DNA of 11,133 nucleotides from Acidobacteriota bacterium (GCA_020853255.1 JADYZI010000383.1:1-11133), one strand, 5' to 3'; positions 1 to 6,349 are shown, counted from the stretch's first letter. Notes: generated by a model from the letters alone, not told the origin. Translations and numbers: made by a program.

Positions 1-1033
1 ATACAAGAAAAATGCCGACCGGAATGACGACCGACAGTACTGTTGCCAGCGCTCCGATCTTTGACTTGTGTTCGATGAAATACGCGGCGACGTGCAAACC
101 TGCGCCGGTCGCGACTATCGCGGTGATCGTTATCATCTGCCCGTAGCCATAAACGAACGAACGCCGGCGATGAACGTGCAGAACCTCGCCGGCGGGCAGC
201 ATAAAATAGACCCACCACATTCCAAAGGTGAGGCCGATGCCCGCCAGGCCGACAAGAGCCACGTCCGTTGTCCAACCTTGCGATTCGATGACGGCCGACA
301 GCGCGGCGACCGTGCCGACGACACCTTCGCCGAGGGCGATGATCGCGAACAGGCTGTAGCGTTCGGCGATGTGATGCGCGTGCCAGGGCGTGCCGCCGCC
401 GATGCGTTCGGCAAGATATGGGCCGGCCATTTCGACGAGGATAAATACGGCCGCCATTCCGAGCGTGATCGCGATAGAGAAATCGAGAAAGATAAGGATC
501 GTCCAGCCAAATTGTGCGAGCGTAATGGCCTTGACATAAGTTAGGCAGACCTTTCGCCGCTCAGGATCTTGCTTTGCCGCCCGAAGCCATTGAAAGACCA
601 TTGCCACGCGCATGATCACATAGCCAAGCACCATTACCCGGTTGTTCACATGAACACCTTCCTCAAGCGAAGCGAACATCTGCGGCAGCCCGAGCGCGAG
701 TATGAGAACACCGACCATTTGGACCATCGTTGTCAGCCGATATATCCAGTCGTCGGTGTCATAGGCGGATGCAAACCACGAGAAATTTATCCAGGCCCAA
801 CAGATCGCAAAACTCGCAAACCCAAACCCCAACAGCCCGGTGGCAAAATGCGCTTCCGCTATCGAATGCGCAAATTGTGATGCGCCTATCCCAAACGCGA
901 TAACAAAAGTAAGGTCGAACAAAAGCTCAAGCGGAGTCGCAACACGATGGTCTTCATCAACATCGCGCCCGCCCATCCGCTGGGCGTGGTGATGCCGTTT
1001 TTCCGTGCTGTTCGGTGACGGATGTTCAGCCAT
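1..1033 (-). CDS. Low temperature requirement protein A (LtrA) family membrane protein, 3' end cut by window edge
   Basis: The minus frame opens at an ATG at 1033 and stays open to the window edge, giving 344 residues of a family usually around 380-400 long. Seen: a charged, His-rich N-terminus (about residues 1-30), then TPLELLFDLTFVIAFG, which is the family's conserved first helix. A run of hydrophobic helices follows, with the typical loop HHIAERYSLFAIIALGEG roughly two thirds along. The family comprises polytopic inner-membrane proteins named for a Listeria cold-growth mutant; the biochemical role is unknown. The start is fixed because the only stop-free stretch upstream (to about 1132) holds no ATG or GTG. 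No good Shine-Dalgarno is visible. The gene lies 111 bp downstream of the DUF433/DUF5615 remnant on the same strand. The family call is secure; the function is not. Confidence 0.88.
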   Translation of the reverse strand, partial: MAEHPSPNSTEKRHHHAQRMGGRDVDEDHRVATPLELLFDLTFVIAFGIGASQFAHSIAEAHFATGLLGFGFASFAICWAWINFSWFASAYDTDDWIYRLTTMVQMVGVLILALGLPQMFASLEEGVHVNNRVMVLGYVIMRVAMVFQWLRAAKQDPERRKVCLTYVKAITLAQFGWTILIFLDFSIAITLGMAAVFILVEMAGPYLAERIGGGTPWHAHHIAERYSLFAIIALGEGVVGTVAALSAVIESQGWTTDVALVGLAGIGLTFGMWWVYFMLPAGEVLHVHRRRSFVYGYGQMITITAIVATGAGLHVAAYFIEHKSKIGALATVLSVVIPVGIFLV

Positions 1034-1144
1034 AGATTCTTGAAGGAAGATAAAGTGTTTCGATCCGGTTTTCGGTTCCAGGCAGCCACAGCGCGATTGG
1101 CGAAAAGAGCCGACGCAAGGTGTTAGAAGGATCTATGAATTGTC

Positions 1145-1489
1145 TCATCCGAACCGGACCTTATCCTCATTAGCTGTAATGAATTGTCCAGGCAGCCGGT
1201 CAGGATAATTCGCAAGTATCTTTTCGAGCAACGTGATCTTATTCTTCGATCGTTCATCCGCGAGCCTCAGAAAAATAACACCATTATGTGTGCGGCGTTC
1301 CCGAAAGATCAGTTCGCCAAAGTCTTTGTCGTTCGTGATCAGAATGCGGTCTTCAGAAACTGCCCGTGCCAGGATGTCCAGATCGGCGCTGCCCGGTTAC
1401 TCATCGAAAACCGAATATACATCATGGTCGAGCGATGCCAGCCACGCGGCCACAACGGGTCCGGTACATTCATCGACAAGGAACCGCAT
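1145..1489 (-). pseudogene. DUF5615 PIN-like toxin (VapC45-type) interrupted by an in-frame TAA
   Basis: Starting at the ATG directly after the DUF433 stop codon, the minus frame reads MRFLVDECTGPVVAAWL and continues to residue 30. It then meets TAA at 1397-1399 (codon 31). The same frame continues with DLDILARAVSEDRILITNDK (acidic PIN-like core) and LPGQFITANEDKVRFG to a TGA at 1145-1147. The total of 114 codons matches the family's usual 110-120. The lesion is therefore a single nonsense change with no frameshift, at the point where relatives have an (A/S)RG turn. DUF5615 proteins are the PIN-fold RNase toxin partners of DUF433 antitoxins. The N-terminal fragment alone would lack half of the active site, and no obvious restart codon follows. 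It may be a decayed toxin or a sequencing error. Confidence 0.85.
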
Positions 1490-1738
1490 TTATGCCGTCT
1501 CCACGATCAGCGGCATAAACTCCGACCGGCTCAGCGTTTCTCCGGCAAACAAGAGACAGGCACGGATATCGTCCTTTGAAAGCCCTTTATACTCTTCCAG
1601 AATTTCAGCTTCGGTTGCACCATGGGCGAGAAGGTTCAGGATGAACTCAACCGAAAGGCGCGTCCCCCGGATCACCGGCTTTCCGGCGAGTACTTTTGGA
1701 TTCAGTGTTATTCGTTCGAGCAGCCTTTGGTCGTTCAT
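1490..1738 (-). CDS. DUF433 antitoxin (VapB45-type)
   Basis: An 82-residue protein with the family hallmark NPKVLAGKPVIRGTRLSVE (about residues 13-31), then a helical segment LNLLAHGATEAEILEEYKGL and a C-terminal tail. In this family the N-terminal winged-helix-like part binds DNA and the rest neutralises a DUF5615 PIN-like toxin. Its TAA stop at 1490-1492 abuts the ATG of the DUF5615 gene with no spacer, so the two are a translationally coupled operon. The partner toxin is disrupted, which would leave this as an orphan antitoxin. There is no Shine-Dalgarno; a TATAAT box ends only 6 nt before the ATG, so the message may be leaderless. Confidence 0.9.
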   Translation of the reverse strand: MNDQRLLERITLNPKVLAGKPVIRGTRLSVEFILNLLAHGATEAEILEEYKGLSKDDIRACLLFAGETLSRSEFMPLIVETA

Positions 1739-1744
1739 TCAGTG

Positions 1745-1750
1745 ATTATA
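1745..1750 (-). promoter_or_regulatory. -10 box (TATAAT) for the DUF433/DUF5615 operon
   Basis: On the minus strand a perfect TATAAT hexamer is followed by CACTGA and then the ATG at 1738. Transcription would begin at or next to the start codon, which fits the absence of a Shine-Dalgarno. No convincing -35 hexamer is found 16-18 nt upstream, so the assignment rests on the -10 alone. Confidence 0.4.
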
Positions 1751-1946
1751 TACGAGTTTTTGGGAAACGTGTTCGAACAAGAGAAATCAGTAAGGAAAGT
1801 ATTGACGCGACCTTTGGCTAGTGGGGGCGACAAACCGGCTTGGAAGTCACGTAGTTGTGCATGGCCAGTATCGCAATCTTTGACGTCAAATTGAAACGCC
1901 GCATATCATCGCGTTCGGCGTCAGGCCGCCAATGCTGCAATTGTTG

Positions 1947-1952
1947 TATTAT
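1947..1952 (+). promoter_or_regulatory. Possible -10 box for hldD
   Basis: TATTAT lies 7 nt before the hldD ATG at 1960 in an otherwise GC-rich stretch, and no Shine-Dalgarno is present. No -35 element is recognisable. Support is weak and comes mainly from the similar arrangement at the DUF433 gene. Confidence 0.25.
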
Positions 1953-1959
1953 CTCATTT

Positions 1960-2982
1960 ATGCCAGAAGCTAAGATCATAGTGACCGGCGGGGCCGGGTT
2001 TATTGGGAGTGCCGTCGTTTGGCGGCTGAATGAGTTGGGGTATGACGATATCCTGATCGTTGACCGTTTGGACGGGACGAATAAGTGGAAAAATCTTGTT
2101 CCGTTGAAGTTTGCGGAATATATCGACGCGGATGAATTCTTAAAGGACCTGGATTTCTACGAGCCGTCGGTGGTTTTTCATCTCGGTGCATGTTCTTCGA
2201 CGACCGAGCGCGATTCGGCGTATATGATGAAGAACAATTACGCCTATACCGTCGAGCTTTGCGAATGGGCGATAGAGAATGACATTCGTTTTATCTACGC
2301 CTCGTCGGCCGCGACCTATGGCGACGGGTCGGCCGGAATGGAGGACGGAACTGACAATCTGTCATCACTGCGGCCGTTGAATGTTTATGGATATTCAAAG
2401 CATCTGTTTGATCAGTATGCCGCGCGGAACGGGATGTTCGAACGCATTGTCGGGCTGAAGTATTTCAACGTCTTCGGTCCGAACGAAAATCACAAAGGCG
2501 ATATGCGTTCGCTTGTGAACAAGGCGTTCGATCAGATCAAGGAGACCGGAAAACTTCAATTGTTCAAGAGCGCGGATCCGCATTACAAAGACGGCGAGTT
2601 TGGCCGCGATTTTGTTTATGTCAAAGATGCTGTTGAGATGACATTACATTTCTTGGGGAGCGAGGCGTTGAATACTACGACGGGAACCCTTACTAACGTG
2701 CGGGCTACTGACACACGCGGCGGGCTTTTCAATGTCGGTTCCGGCCAGATGCATACGTGGAATGCGCTGGCCGCTGCGATTTTCGCGGCTCTCGACCTCG
2801 AACCAAACATCGAGTACATTGACATGCCTGAGATACTTCGCGACAAGTATCAATATCATACTCAGGCCGACATCACGCGCATCCGCAAGGCCGGCTACAC
2901 TTCCGACATTACGCCGCTTGATACAGCCGTCGCCGATTATGTGCAAAACTATCTTCAAACAAACCGGCATCTTGGCGAATGA
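1960..2982 (+). CDS. hldD: ADP-L-glycero-D-manno-heptose 6-epimerase
   Basis: A 340-residue extended short-chain dehydrogenase/reductase. Seen: the Rossmann fingerprint TGGAGFIG (residues 9-16), the signature NKWKNLVPLKFAEYIDADEF (41-60), HLGACSSTTERDS (74-86), SSAATYG (115-121), the catalytic pair in VYGYSK (Tyr143, Lys147) and LKYFNVFGPNE (166-176). These are specific to HldD among sugar epimerases. The enzyme inverts C6 of ADP-D-glycero-D-manno-heptose, the last step of nucleotide-heptose supply for LPS inner core, in the cytoplasm. The ATG at 1960 was preferred over an in-frame TTG at 1855 because the upstream residues are Cys/Ser/Arg-rich and unlike the family, whereas MPEAKIIVTGG is typical. 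It stands alone, with no other LPS genes nearby. E. coli HldD is about 310 residues, so this one is slightly long. Confidence 0.93.
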   Translation: MPEAKIIVTGGAGFIGSAVVWRLNELGYDDILIVDRLDGTNKWKNLVPLKFAEYIDADEFLKDLDFYEPSVVFHLGACSSTTERDSAYMMKNNYAYTVELCEWAIENDIRFIYASSAATYGDGSAGMEDGTDNLSSLRPLNVYGYSKHLFDQYAARNGMFERIVGLKYFNVFGPNENHKGDMRSLVNKAFDQIKETGKLQLFKSADPHYKDGEFGRDFVYVKDAVEMTLHFLGSEALNTTTGTLTNVRATDTRGGLFNVGSGQMHTWNALAAAIFAALDLEPNIEYIDMPEILRDKYQYHTQADITRIRKAGYTSDITPLDTAVADYVQNYLQTNRHLGE

Positions 2983-3025
2983 CTAAGGCAATCGTCTCGC
3001 GTGAACCACACTAAGTTTCGGTTAT

Positions 3026-3050
3026 GGTAACGCCTGAAATCAGCGGCGCT
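3026..3050 (-). other. attC-like right half (L'-R') at one end of a putative gene cassette
   Basis: Minus strand reads GCGCCGCTGATTTCAGGCG followed by TTACC. GCCGCTGA-TTTCAGGCGTT is the usual layout of the L'-spacer-R' half of integron attC sites. In the present junction the core is GTTACCA, which departs from the consensus GTTRRRY after the GTTA. That is expected if the last bases belong to the flanking target rather than the cassette. The cut would fall between G3031 and T3030. Identified by eye only. Confidence 0.35.
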
Positions 3051-3085
3051 CATGTCCAATAACTTGTTCGCTTCCGCCGTTATTT

Positions 3086-3502
3086 TCACAAGGCTTTGTC
3101 TAAAAACTCTCGCGGCGTTATTATTTCTACTCCGCGAAACGGATTCAAAACCAACAAATCCTTATCGCCTGTTACCAGAAAATCAGCGTTGCCGCTCACT
3201 GCCAACTCCAGCAGTTTGTCGTCTTTCGGGTCGCGGCAAACTGTAATTGTTTCGTTAATTTCAATCAATTCGGCAACTTTCAGAAAGCTCACCATAAAAC
3301 GCATTCGCTCGTCGTGCGTTACATACTTCTCAAATTTCGGACGATTCAAAACGTCGGCTAACTCAAGCAACACCGAAACGGAAACCAAAACCGTGCCGTT
3401 TTCAAGAAGCTTGTCGAACGCTTGACGCGGAAAACCGCCTAACAAAGCCGCACTAACCAGCACATTGTTGTCAAAGACGCCGCGTAGGTTTTTGTTACTC
3501 AT
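3086..3502 (-). CDS. PIN-domain toxin, COG1569 type
   Basis: A 138-residue PIN-family endoribonuclease of the putative TA toxin group COG1569. Seen: acidic residues Asp11 (GVFDNNVLVSA), Glu47 (VLLELADVL), Asp91/94/95 (CRDPKDDKLLELA) and Asp113/115 (TGDKDLL), the metal-binding set of the fold, and the C-terminal ITPREFL motif of this subgroup. Such toxins cleave RNA and are held by their cognate antitoxin. The ATG overlaps the antitoxin 3' end by 8 nt (ATGAGTAA), implying coupled translation. The gene is visibly more AT-rich than hldD or ribF, consistent with acquisition, and it lies inside the putative cassette. The family assignment is strong; the exact RNA target is unknown. Confidence 0.9.
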   Translation of the reverse strand: MSNKNLRGVFDNNVLVSAALLGGFPRQAFDKLLENGTVLVSVSVLLELADVLNRPKFEKYVTHDERMRFMVSFLKVAELIEINETITVCRDPKDDKLLELAVSGNADFLVTGDKDLLVLNPFRGVEIITPREFLDKAL

Positions 3503-3725
3503 CGGCTAACAGCGACTCCAGAATTTCCGGCGTTAAACCTCTGCTTTGTGCGTTGCGGCTGATTTCGTCCATTGTCGCCTTAAGAGAATCAACATCGGCT
3601 TCAGCGTAGTGTTTCAGCCAACTTCCAAACAAGGCTTGCAGTTTCTGTTTATCAGGTTGCGGTGCGTCATTGTAAAAACGAGCAACATCCGATTCAACTT
3701 GTAATGTAATCGTTTCCGTCAACAT
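3495..3725 (-). CDS. Antitoxin of the COG1569 PIN toxin
   Basis: A 76-residue acidic protein. The N-terminal strand-like part (MLTETITLQVESDVARFYND) is followed by helices and a C-terminal block SRGLTPEILESLLADE. That block is common in small antitoxins sitting before PIN toxins and is probably the toxin-binding tail. An N-terminal ribbon-helix-helix DNA-binding role is inferred from size and layout, not from a clear motif. The ATG at 3725 is chosen over a TTG at 3743 because a strong GAGGAG ribosome site lies 6 nt before it; the longer form would translate through that site. It is the first gene of the pair. Confidence 0.82.
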   Translation of the reverse strand: MLTETITLQVESDVARFYNDAPQPDKQKLQALFGSWLKHYAEADVDSLKATMDEISRNAQSRGLTPEILESLLADE

Positions 3726-3731
3726 AAAAAA

Positions 3732-3737
3732 CTCCTC
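3732..3737 (-). promoter_or_regulatory. Strong ribosome binding site deciding the antitoxin start
   Basis: Minus strand GAGGAG, 6 nt before the ATG at 3725. Most other genes in the window show no clear Shine-Dalgarno, so this canonical site is another sign that the pair came from elsewhere. A possible -10 (TATGAT, minus strand) lies at 3757-3762. Confidence 0.7.
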
Positions 3738-3790
3738 AAACAATCAATGCAAATCTATCATACCGTCGCGGAAAACCGAGAGGAAGCGAA

Positions 3791-3815
3791 CGTCAGGTGC
3801 AACGAAGGGTTAGGC
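3791..3815 (-). other. attC-like left half (R''-L'') after the ICMT-like gene
   Basis: Minus strand GCCTAAC (3815-3809) followed by CCTTCGTTGCACCTGACG. GCCTAAC fits RYYYAAC exactly and the GCCTAACCCTTCGTT layout is typical of integron attC R''-L'' halves. It lies 23 nt downstream of the methyltransferase stop codon, as expected in a compact cassette. No complementary right half follows within the normal distance; the closest candidate is at 3026-3050 beyond the TA genes. Confidence 0.35.
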
Positions 3816-3838
3816 CGCGCCCACACAGACTTGGTTGG

Positions 3839-4324
3839 TCATAGCCAGCGGCGGACGCGGCGCTTGTACGAAGCATAGGCGGAGCCAAACTTACGCTCAA
3901 GATAGGCCTCTTCCGGAAGGATGGCCCAACGCTGCAGGAGCCAAGCGCACAATGGAGTCAGTAGCAAGATCCAAGGGTTGGCAAGAAGAACTGCGAATCC
4001 AATGCAGCCAACAACCATCTGCAGGTACATCGGGTTGCGTGTGATACGGAACGGGCCGTGCTGGACGATCTGCGTGGTGGGTTTCCAGGGGTTCTCGCTT
4101 TGGCCGCTCTTACGTACAAGCACGACGGACCACAAGCCCAAGAACAGGACGGCAAAGGCGACAATCAGGCCGCCGATCCAGTACCTCGCAGGCTCCGGAA
4201 CAAACGAGCCGACGGCAATAGGCAAAGCGCGCTGCAAGGCAACTCCGGCAAGGATAGTGGCCAGAGGAATGGCTGGCGGAAATACTTTGACTGCCGCCGC
4301 ATCGTGATGCTGCTGAGAGTTCAT
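3839..4324 (-). CDS. Isoprenylcysteine carboxyl methyltransferase (ICMT/PEMT) family membrane protein
   Basis: A 161-residue small polytopic protein. Hydrophobic helices are at about residues 15-32, 48-70 and 103-128. The family's cofactor-binding signature is clear: GPFRITRNPMYL (about 90-101) and the C-terminal PEEAYLERKFGSAYASYKRR (137-156), where the EE pair and LxxxFGxxYxxYxxxVxR pattern are diagnostic. Family members transfer a methyl group from S-adenosylmethionine to lipid-like or thiol substrates at the membrane. Bacterial ones are mostly uncharacterised because protein prenylation is absent, so the substrate cannot be stated. It is the first gene of the putative cassette, with the start codon 28 nt from its proposed edge. 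It shares its strand with the TA pair that follows. Confidence 0.87.
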   Translation of the reverse strand: MNSQQHHDAAAVKVFPPAIPLATILAGVALQRALPIAVGSFVPEPARYWIGGLIVAFAVLFLGLWSVVLVRKSGQSENPWKPTTQIVQHGPFRITRNPMYLQMVVGCIGFAVLLANPWILLLTPLCAWLLQRWAILPEEAYLERKFGSAYASYKRRVRRWL

Positions 4325-4359
4325 AGGATGCGAACTGTCCAGCGCGGTCTAACTTATAA

Positions 4360-4382
4360 TTATGCAGAATGGTTCCGCATAA
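4360..4382. repeat. Near-perfect 10-bp hairpin TTATGC...GCATAA
   Basis: TTATGC-A-GAA, loop TGG, TTC-C-GCATAA. All ten positions pair on the minus strand if one G-U pair is allowed; on the plus strand there is a single A-C mismatch. It lies 7 nt outside the proposed cassette edge. The two ~10-nt inverted arms with a short centre resemble a tyrosine-recombinase core or a structured RNA stem, but no T-run follows to make it a terminator. Confidence 0.55.
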
Positions 4383-4415
4383 CTATCAATTACAACAATT
4401 ATCGCGACTGCCTAT

Positions 4416-4444
4416 TGATAATATGGTCATACCGCGTATTATCA
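4416..4444. repeat. 8-bp AT-rich inverted repeat with inner stem
   Basis: TGATAATA (4416-4423) pairs exactly with TATTATCA (4437-4444). Inside, GGT-CAT-ACC (4425-4433) forms a second short stem. An overlapping alternative pairing, TATCAAT (4384-4390) with ATTGATA (4414-4420), also exists. The function is unknown. Confidence 0.5.
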
Positions 4445-4679
4445 GGAATAAGTCCTAACTTGCATAGTGATTATAGAGCAAGTTTAGAGCAATGCAATAA
4501 AACCAGAAATTGCTGGATCAGGTGAGGTCGATGTCACCGCGGCGACACTCTGAGTCATCGAACACAGGATGCATATCACGATCTTATCAGGCGATCCATC
4601 CTGTTGAGCAGGATGCGCGGGAGATAGGATCGCACCGCAGAAATTTCCGGAAGCAGCAATGCTATAAGATCGTCTAAAA

Positions 4680-5633
4680 ATGAAGATATTTCACGGCACC
4701 GAGAACGCGAATATTCAAAGGCCGACGGTATTGACGCTCGGCGTTTTTGACGGGCTTCATCTTGGCCATCAGTTGATAATGCAGACCGTCGCCGAGCGGG
4801 CAAAGGCAGTGAACGCCGTGCCGACCGCAATAACTTTCGATCCACATCCGCGAGCCGTTTTGCACGCCGAATCCGCTCCGCCATTGCTTCAGACGCTCGA
4901 TCAAAGATTGGCAAATTTTGAAGTGCTTGGGATCGAGCAGGCGATAGTGATCCCGTTCGATCGTGAATTCGCATCGACACCGGCCGAAGAATTCCTGAGC
5001 GGTATTGTGCACGACCGCCTGCAGGCGAAAGAGGTTTATCTCGGTAAAGGCTTTGCGTTCGGAAAGGGCCGCGGCGGAAATATCGAATTGCTGAAACGAA
5101 TGAGCGGCGAGCTTGGTTTTTTTGCGGATGAAGTGCCGGAGGTTCAGCTTCGCGGGCACAGGATAAGTTCGTCAGAAATTCGCAAGCTGCTCGTTGACGG
5201 CCGCGTAAATCTCGCCCGCCGTATGCTCGGGCGGCCTTACGGTGTCGAAGGCGTAGTTGTTCGCGGCAATCGCCGCGGCCACACCATCGGCTTCCCGACC
5301 GCGAACCTGCAGCCGCACAACCGCGTCATTCCAAAATTCGGCGTTTACGCAACGGCAACGCTCGTCGGCGGCAGATGGCGGCGAAGCATTACGAACATCG
5401 GCGTCCGGCCGACGTTTGAAACGCAAGCCGAACCGTCGATCGAAACCTATCTGTTTGATTTTGACTCAGACCTATACGGCGATGTTCTCCGTGTCCGCTT
5501 CCTCCACCGCATCCGCGACGAACGTAAGTTCAACGGAATAGGCGAGTTAAAGGCACAGATCGACAAAGATTCGCAAACAGCACTGAACTATTTCCGCCAC
5601 GAAGGCGTAAGGAATATGTTAGATTTGCTTTGA
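4680..5633 (+). CDS. ribF: Bifunctional riboflavin kinase / FAD synthetase
   Basis: A 317-residue two-domain enzyme. The N-terminal nucleotidyltransferase shows [10 protein letters not shown] (21-30, the HxGH-type site), TFDPHP (52-57) and SSSEIRKLL (163-171). The C-terminal flavokinase begins near GRPYGVEG (184-191) with the nucleotide-binding GFPTANL (204-210), then [13 protein letters not shown] and [13 protein letters not shown]. It phosphorylates riboflavin to FMN and adenylylates FMN to FAD in the cytosol. Length and domain order are standard for bacterial RibF. The ATG at 4680 gives a normal N-terminus (MKIFHGTEN). It heads a tightly spaced run with a TA pair and a VOC protein, so read-through from its promoter probably contributes to their expression. 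Confidence 0.96.
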   Translation: MKIFHGTENANIQRPTVLTLGVFDGLHLGHQLIMQTVAERAKAVNAVPTAITFDPHPRAVLHAESAPPLLQTLDQRLANFEVLGIEQAIVIPFDREFASTPAEEFLSGIVHDRLQAKEVYLGKGFAFGKGRGGNIELLKRMSGELGFFADEVPEVQLRGHRISSSEIRKLLVDGRVNLARRMLGRPYGVEGVVVRGNRRGHTIGFPTANLQPHNRVIPKFGVYATATLVGGRWRRSITNIGVRPTFETQAEPSIETYLFDFDSDLYGDVLRVRFLHRIRDERKFNGIGELKAQIDKDSQTALNYFRHEGVRNMLDLL

Positions 5634-5635
5634 GG
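5632..5635 (+). promoter_or_regulatory. Ribosome binding site overlapping the ribF stop codon
   Basis: GAGG, sharing GA with the ribF TGA (5631-5633), lies 7 nt before the antitoxin ATG at 5643. Termination on ribF would place ribosomes at the antitoxin start, which supports an operon. Confidence 0.55.
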
Positions 5636-5642
5636 CTGCATT

Positions 5643-5930
5643 ATGAGCATTACAATCACGTTATCAGAGAAAACCGAAGCAAAGATCTTGCGTCGAGCGG
5701 AAGAAAAGGGCTTGAGAGCCGACAAACTTGTCAGTGATTTTGTCGAAGAGGCTTGGGACGAGCATTTTCCGGAGAGCAAAAACGGTTCGAATGAAAAGGA
5801 TTTCAAAAATCCGTTCGAATCGATTATTGGTATGTTCTCAAGCGGGAAAACGGACACGTCTGAACGTATGTCGGAGCTTCTATATGGAGAGGATCTTGAT
5901 CCTGCGCAAGGGTTTGGAACCGACAAATGA
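5643..5930 (+). CDS. VapB-like antitoxin
   Basis: A 95-residue protein. The N-terminus SITITLSEKTEAKILRRAEE with GLRADKLVSDFVEEAW has the strand-helix-helix layout of ribbon-helix-helix DNA-binding antitoxins. A charged linker follows. The C-terminal part contains IIGMFSSG and LLYGEDL, resembling the toxin-neutralising tails of antitoxins that precede VapC proteins. The family is not named with certainty. The stop codon overlaps the toxin start by 4 nt (ATGA). It is likely to repress its own operon, but no separate promoter or palindrome is visible between it and ribF (9 bp gap). Confidence 0.8.
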   Translation: MSITITLSEKTEAKILRRAEEKGLRADKLVSDFVEEAWDEHFPESKNGSNEKDFKNPFESIIGMFSSGKTDTSERMSELLYGEDLDPAQGFGTDK

Positions 5931-6343
5931 TGACATACATTCTCGATTCTGGCTTTCTTTACGCATCAATGGATTCGACAGATGTGCACCATATGGACGT
6001 TGCCGCCGCGACCAACCTGATCCGAGGAAAAGTGATATTTCCTATCCCAGCCATAACGGAGACGGCACATTTTATTGCAAAGAATTTGGGCGTCGGGAAA
6101 CTGGCAGATTTTATTTCCGACCTTTCGAAAAGTGAGTTCGATCTTGTTTCGCCGCTGAAGGAAGATTACGTCCGTCCGGGCCAAATCCTTCGCAAATACA
6201 ACGACGCAAATATCGACTTCGTTGACGCTTGTATCGTCGCGATGGCAGAGCGTTTGGAGATCACGAAAATTCTCACTGTTGACCGCCGGCACTTCAGCAT
6301 TTTTCGTCCGAACCATTGCGGTACATTCGAAATATTGCCTTGA
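5927..6343 (+). CDS. PIN-domain toxin, VapC-like
   Basis: A 138-residue PIN-fold endoribonuclease. Seen: Asp7 (YILDSGFLYA), Glu45 (AITETAHF), Asp97/Asp100 (NIDFVDACIVAMAE) and Asp119 (LTVDRRHFSIF), the four acidic positions that bind the catalytic metal. The TVDRRHF...FRP ending is typical of VapC proteins that cleave tRNA or rRNA, though the target cannot be read from sequence. It overlaps the antitoxin by 4 nt and is followed by the VOC gene after 6 nt. With the antitoxin it forms a complete module inserted between ribF and the VOC gene. Confidence 0.92.
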   Translation: MMTYILDSGFLYASMDSTDVHHMDVAAATNLIRGKVIFPIPAITETAHFIAKNLGVGKLADFISDLSKSEFDLVSPLKEDYVRPGQILRKYNDANIDFVDACIVAMAERLEITKILTVDRRHFSIFRPNHCGTFEILP

Positions 6344-6349
6344 CCACGC

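Larger units (their letters stand above)
3066..3791. repeat. Inverted repeat pair flanking the TA pair
   Basis: The 10-mer GTTCGCTTCC at 3066-3075 recurs as its exact reverse complement at 3782-3791. Both inner sides continue with loosely matching sequence ending in TTTTC. The arms enclose the antitoxin and toxin genes and little else. They could be stem sequences of a split attC site or the ends of a small insertion. A 10-bp match can also arise by chance. Confidence 0.4.
3031..4352 (-). mobile_element. Putative integron-type gene cassette (methyltransferase plus TA pair) at a secondary site
   Basis: Reading the minus strand, GTTAGAC (4353-4347) fits the attC right-core consensus GTTRRRY and lies 28 nt before the first gene's ATG. 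Then come the ICMT-like gene, GCCTAAC (3815-3809, consensus RYYYAAC) 23 nt after its stop, the TA pair, and an attC-like right half ending GGCG at 3031. Joining the ends as in an excised circle gives TTTCAGGCG+TTAGAC, the canonical attC 3' end. Flanks would rejoin as AAG/TTACC, compatible with a G^TT secondary site. Against it: R'' and R' lie 785 bp apart instead of the usual 57-141, no integrase is present, and R'' differs by one base from a perfect complement of R'. It could be two degraded cassettes instead. Confidence 0.35.
4353..4679. other. Gene-free region upstream of ribF, partly AT-rich and hairpin-rich
   Basis: No coding frame here resembles a protein. About 4353-4510 is markedly AT-rich and contains the two hairpins listed separately, plus the repeated phrase CTAACTT (4350-4356 and 4454-4460). 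About 4510-4679 returns to mixed composition. It holds a 7-bp hairpin CATCCTG/CAGGATG (4597-4603 / 4609-4615) and a duplicated CAGGATGC (4565-4572 and 4609-4616). A TATAAG at 4663-4668, 11 nt before the ribF ATG, is a weak -10 candidate. Confidence 0.5.

Noticed and set aside
68..880. Plus-strand open frames at the left end
   Set aside because: The minus frame through the same region is an uninterrupted LtrA-family membrane protein cut by the window edge.
1855..1959. Longer N-terminus for hldD from an upstream in-frame TTG
   Set aside because: The added residues are Cys/Ser/Arg-rich and unlike the Rossmann family start; MPEAKIIVTGG from 1960 is normal.
3726..3743. Longer antitoxin start at 3743 (TTG)
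   Set aside because: It would translate the GAGGAG ribosome site itself; the ATG at 3725 is correctly spaced from it.
3835..4525. Plus-strand open frames across the methyltransferase gene
   Set aside because: They are shadows of the minus-strand ICMT-like gene, which carries clear family motifs; the plus translations show none.
4533..4546. GTCACCGCGGCGAC as an operator palindrome
   Set aside because: It is imperfect and isolated, and no regulator or promoter element is associated with it.
4597..4615. CATCCTG/CAGGATG hairpin as a terminator
   Set aside because: Neither strand has a T-run after the 7-bp stem, and it lies upstream of ribF rather than after a gene end.
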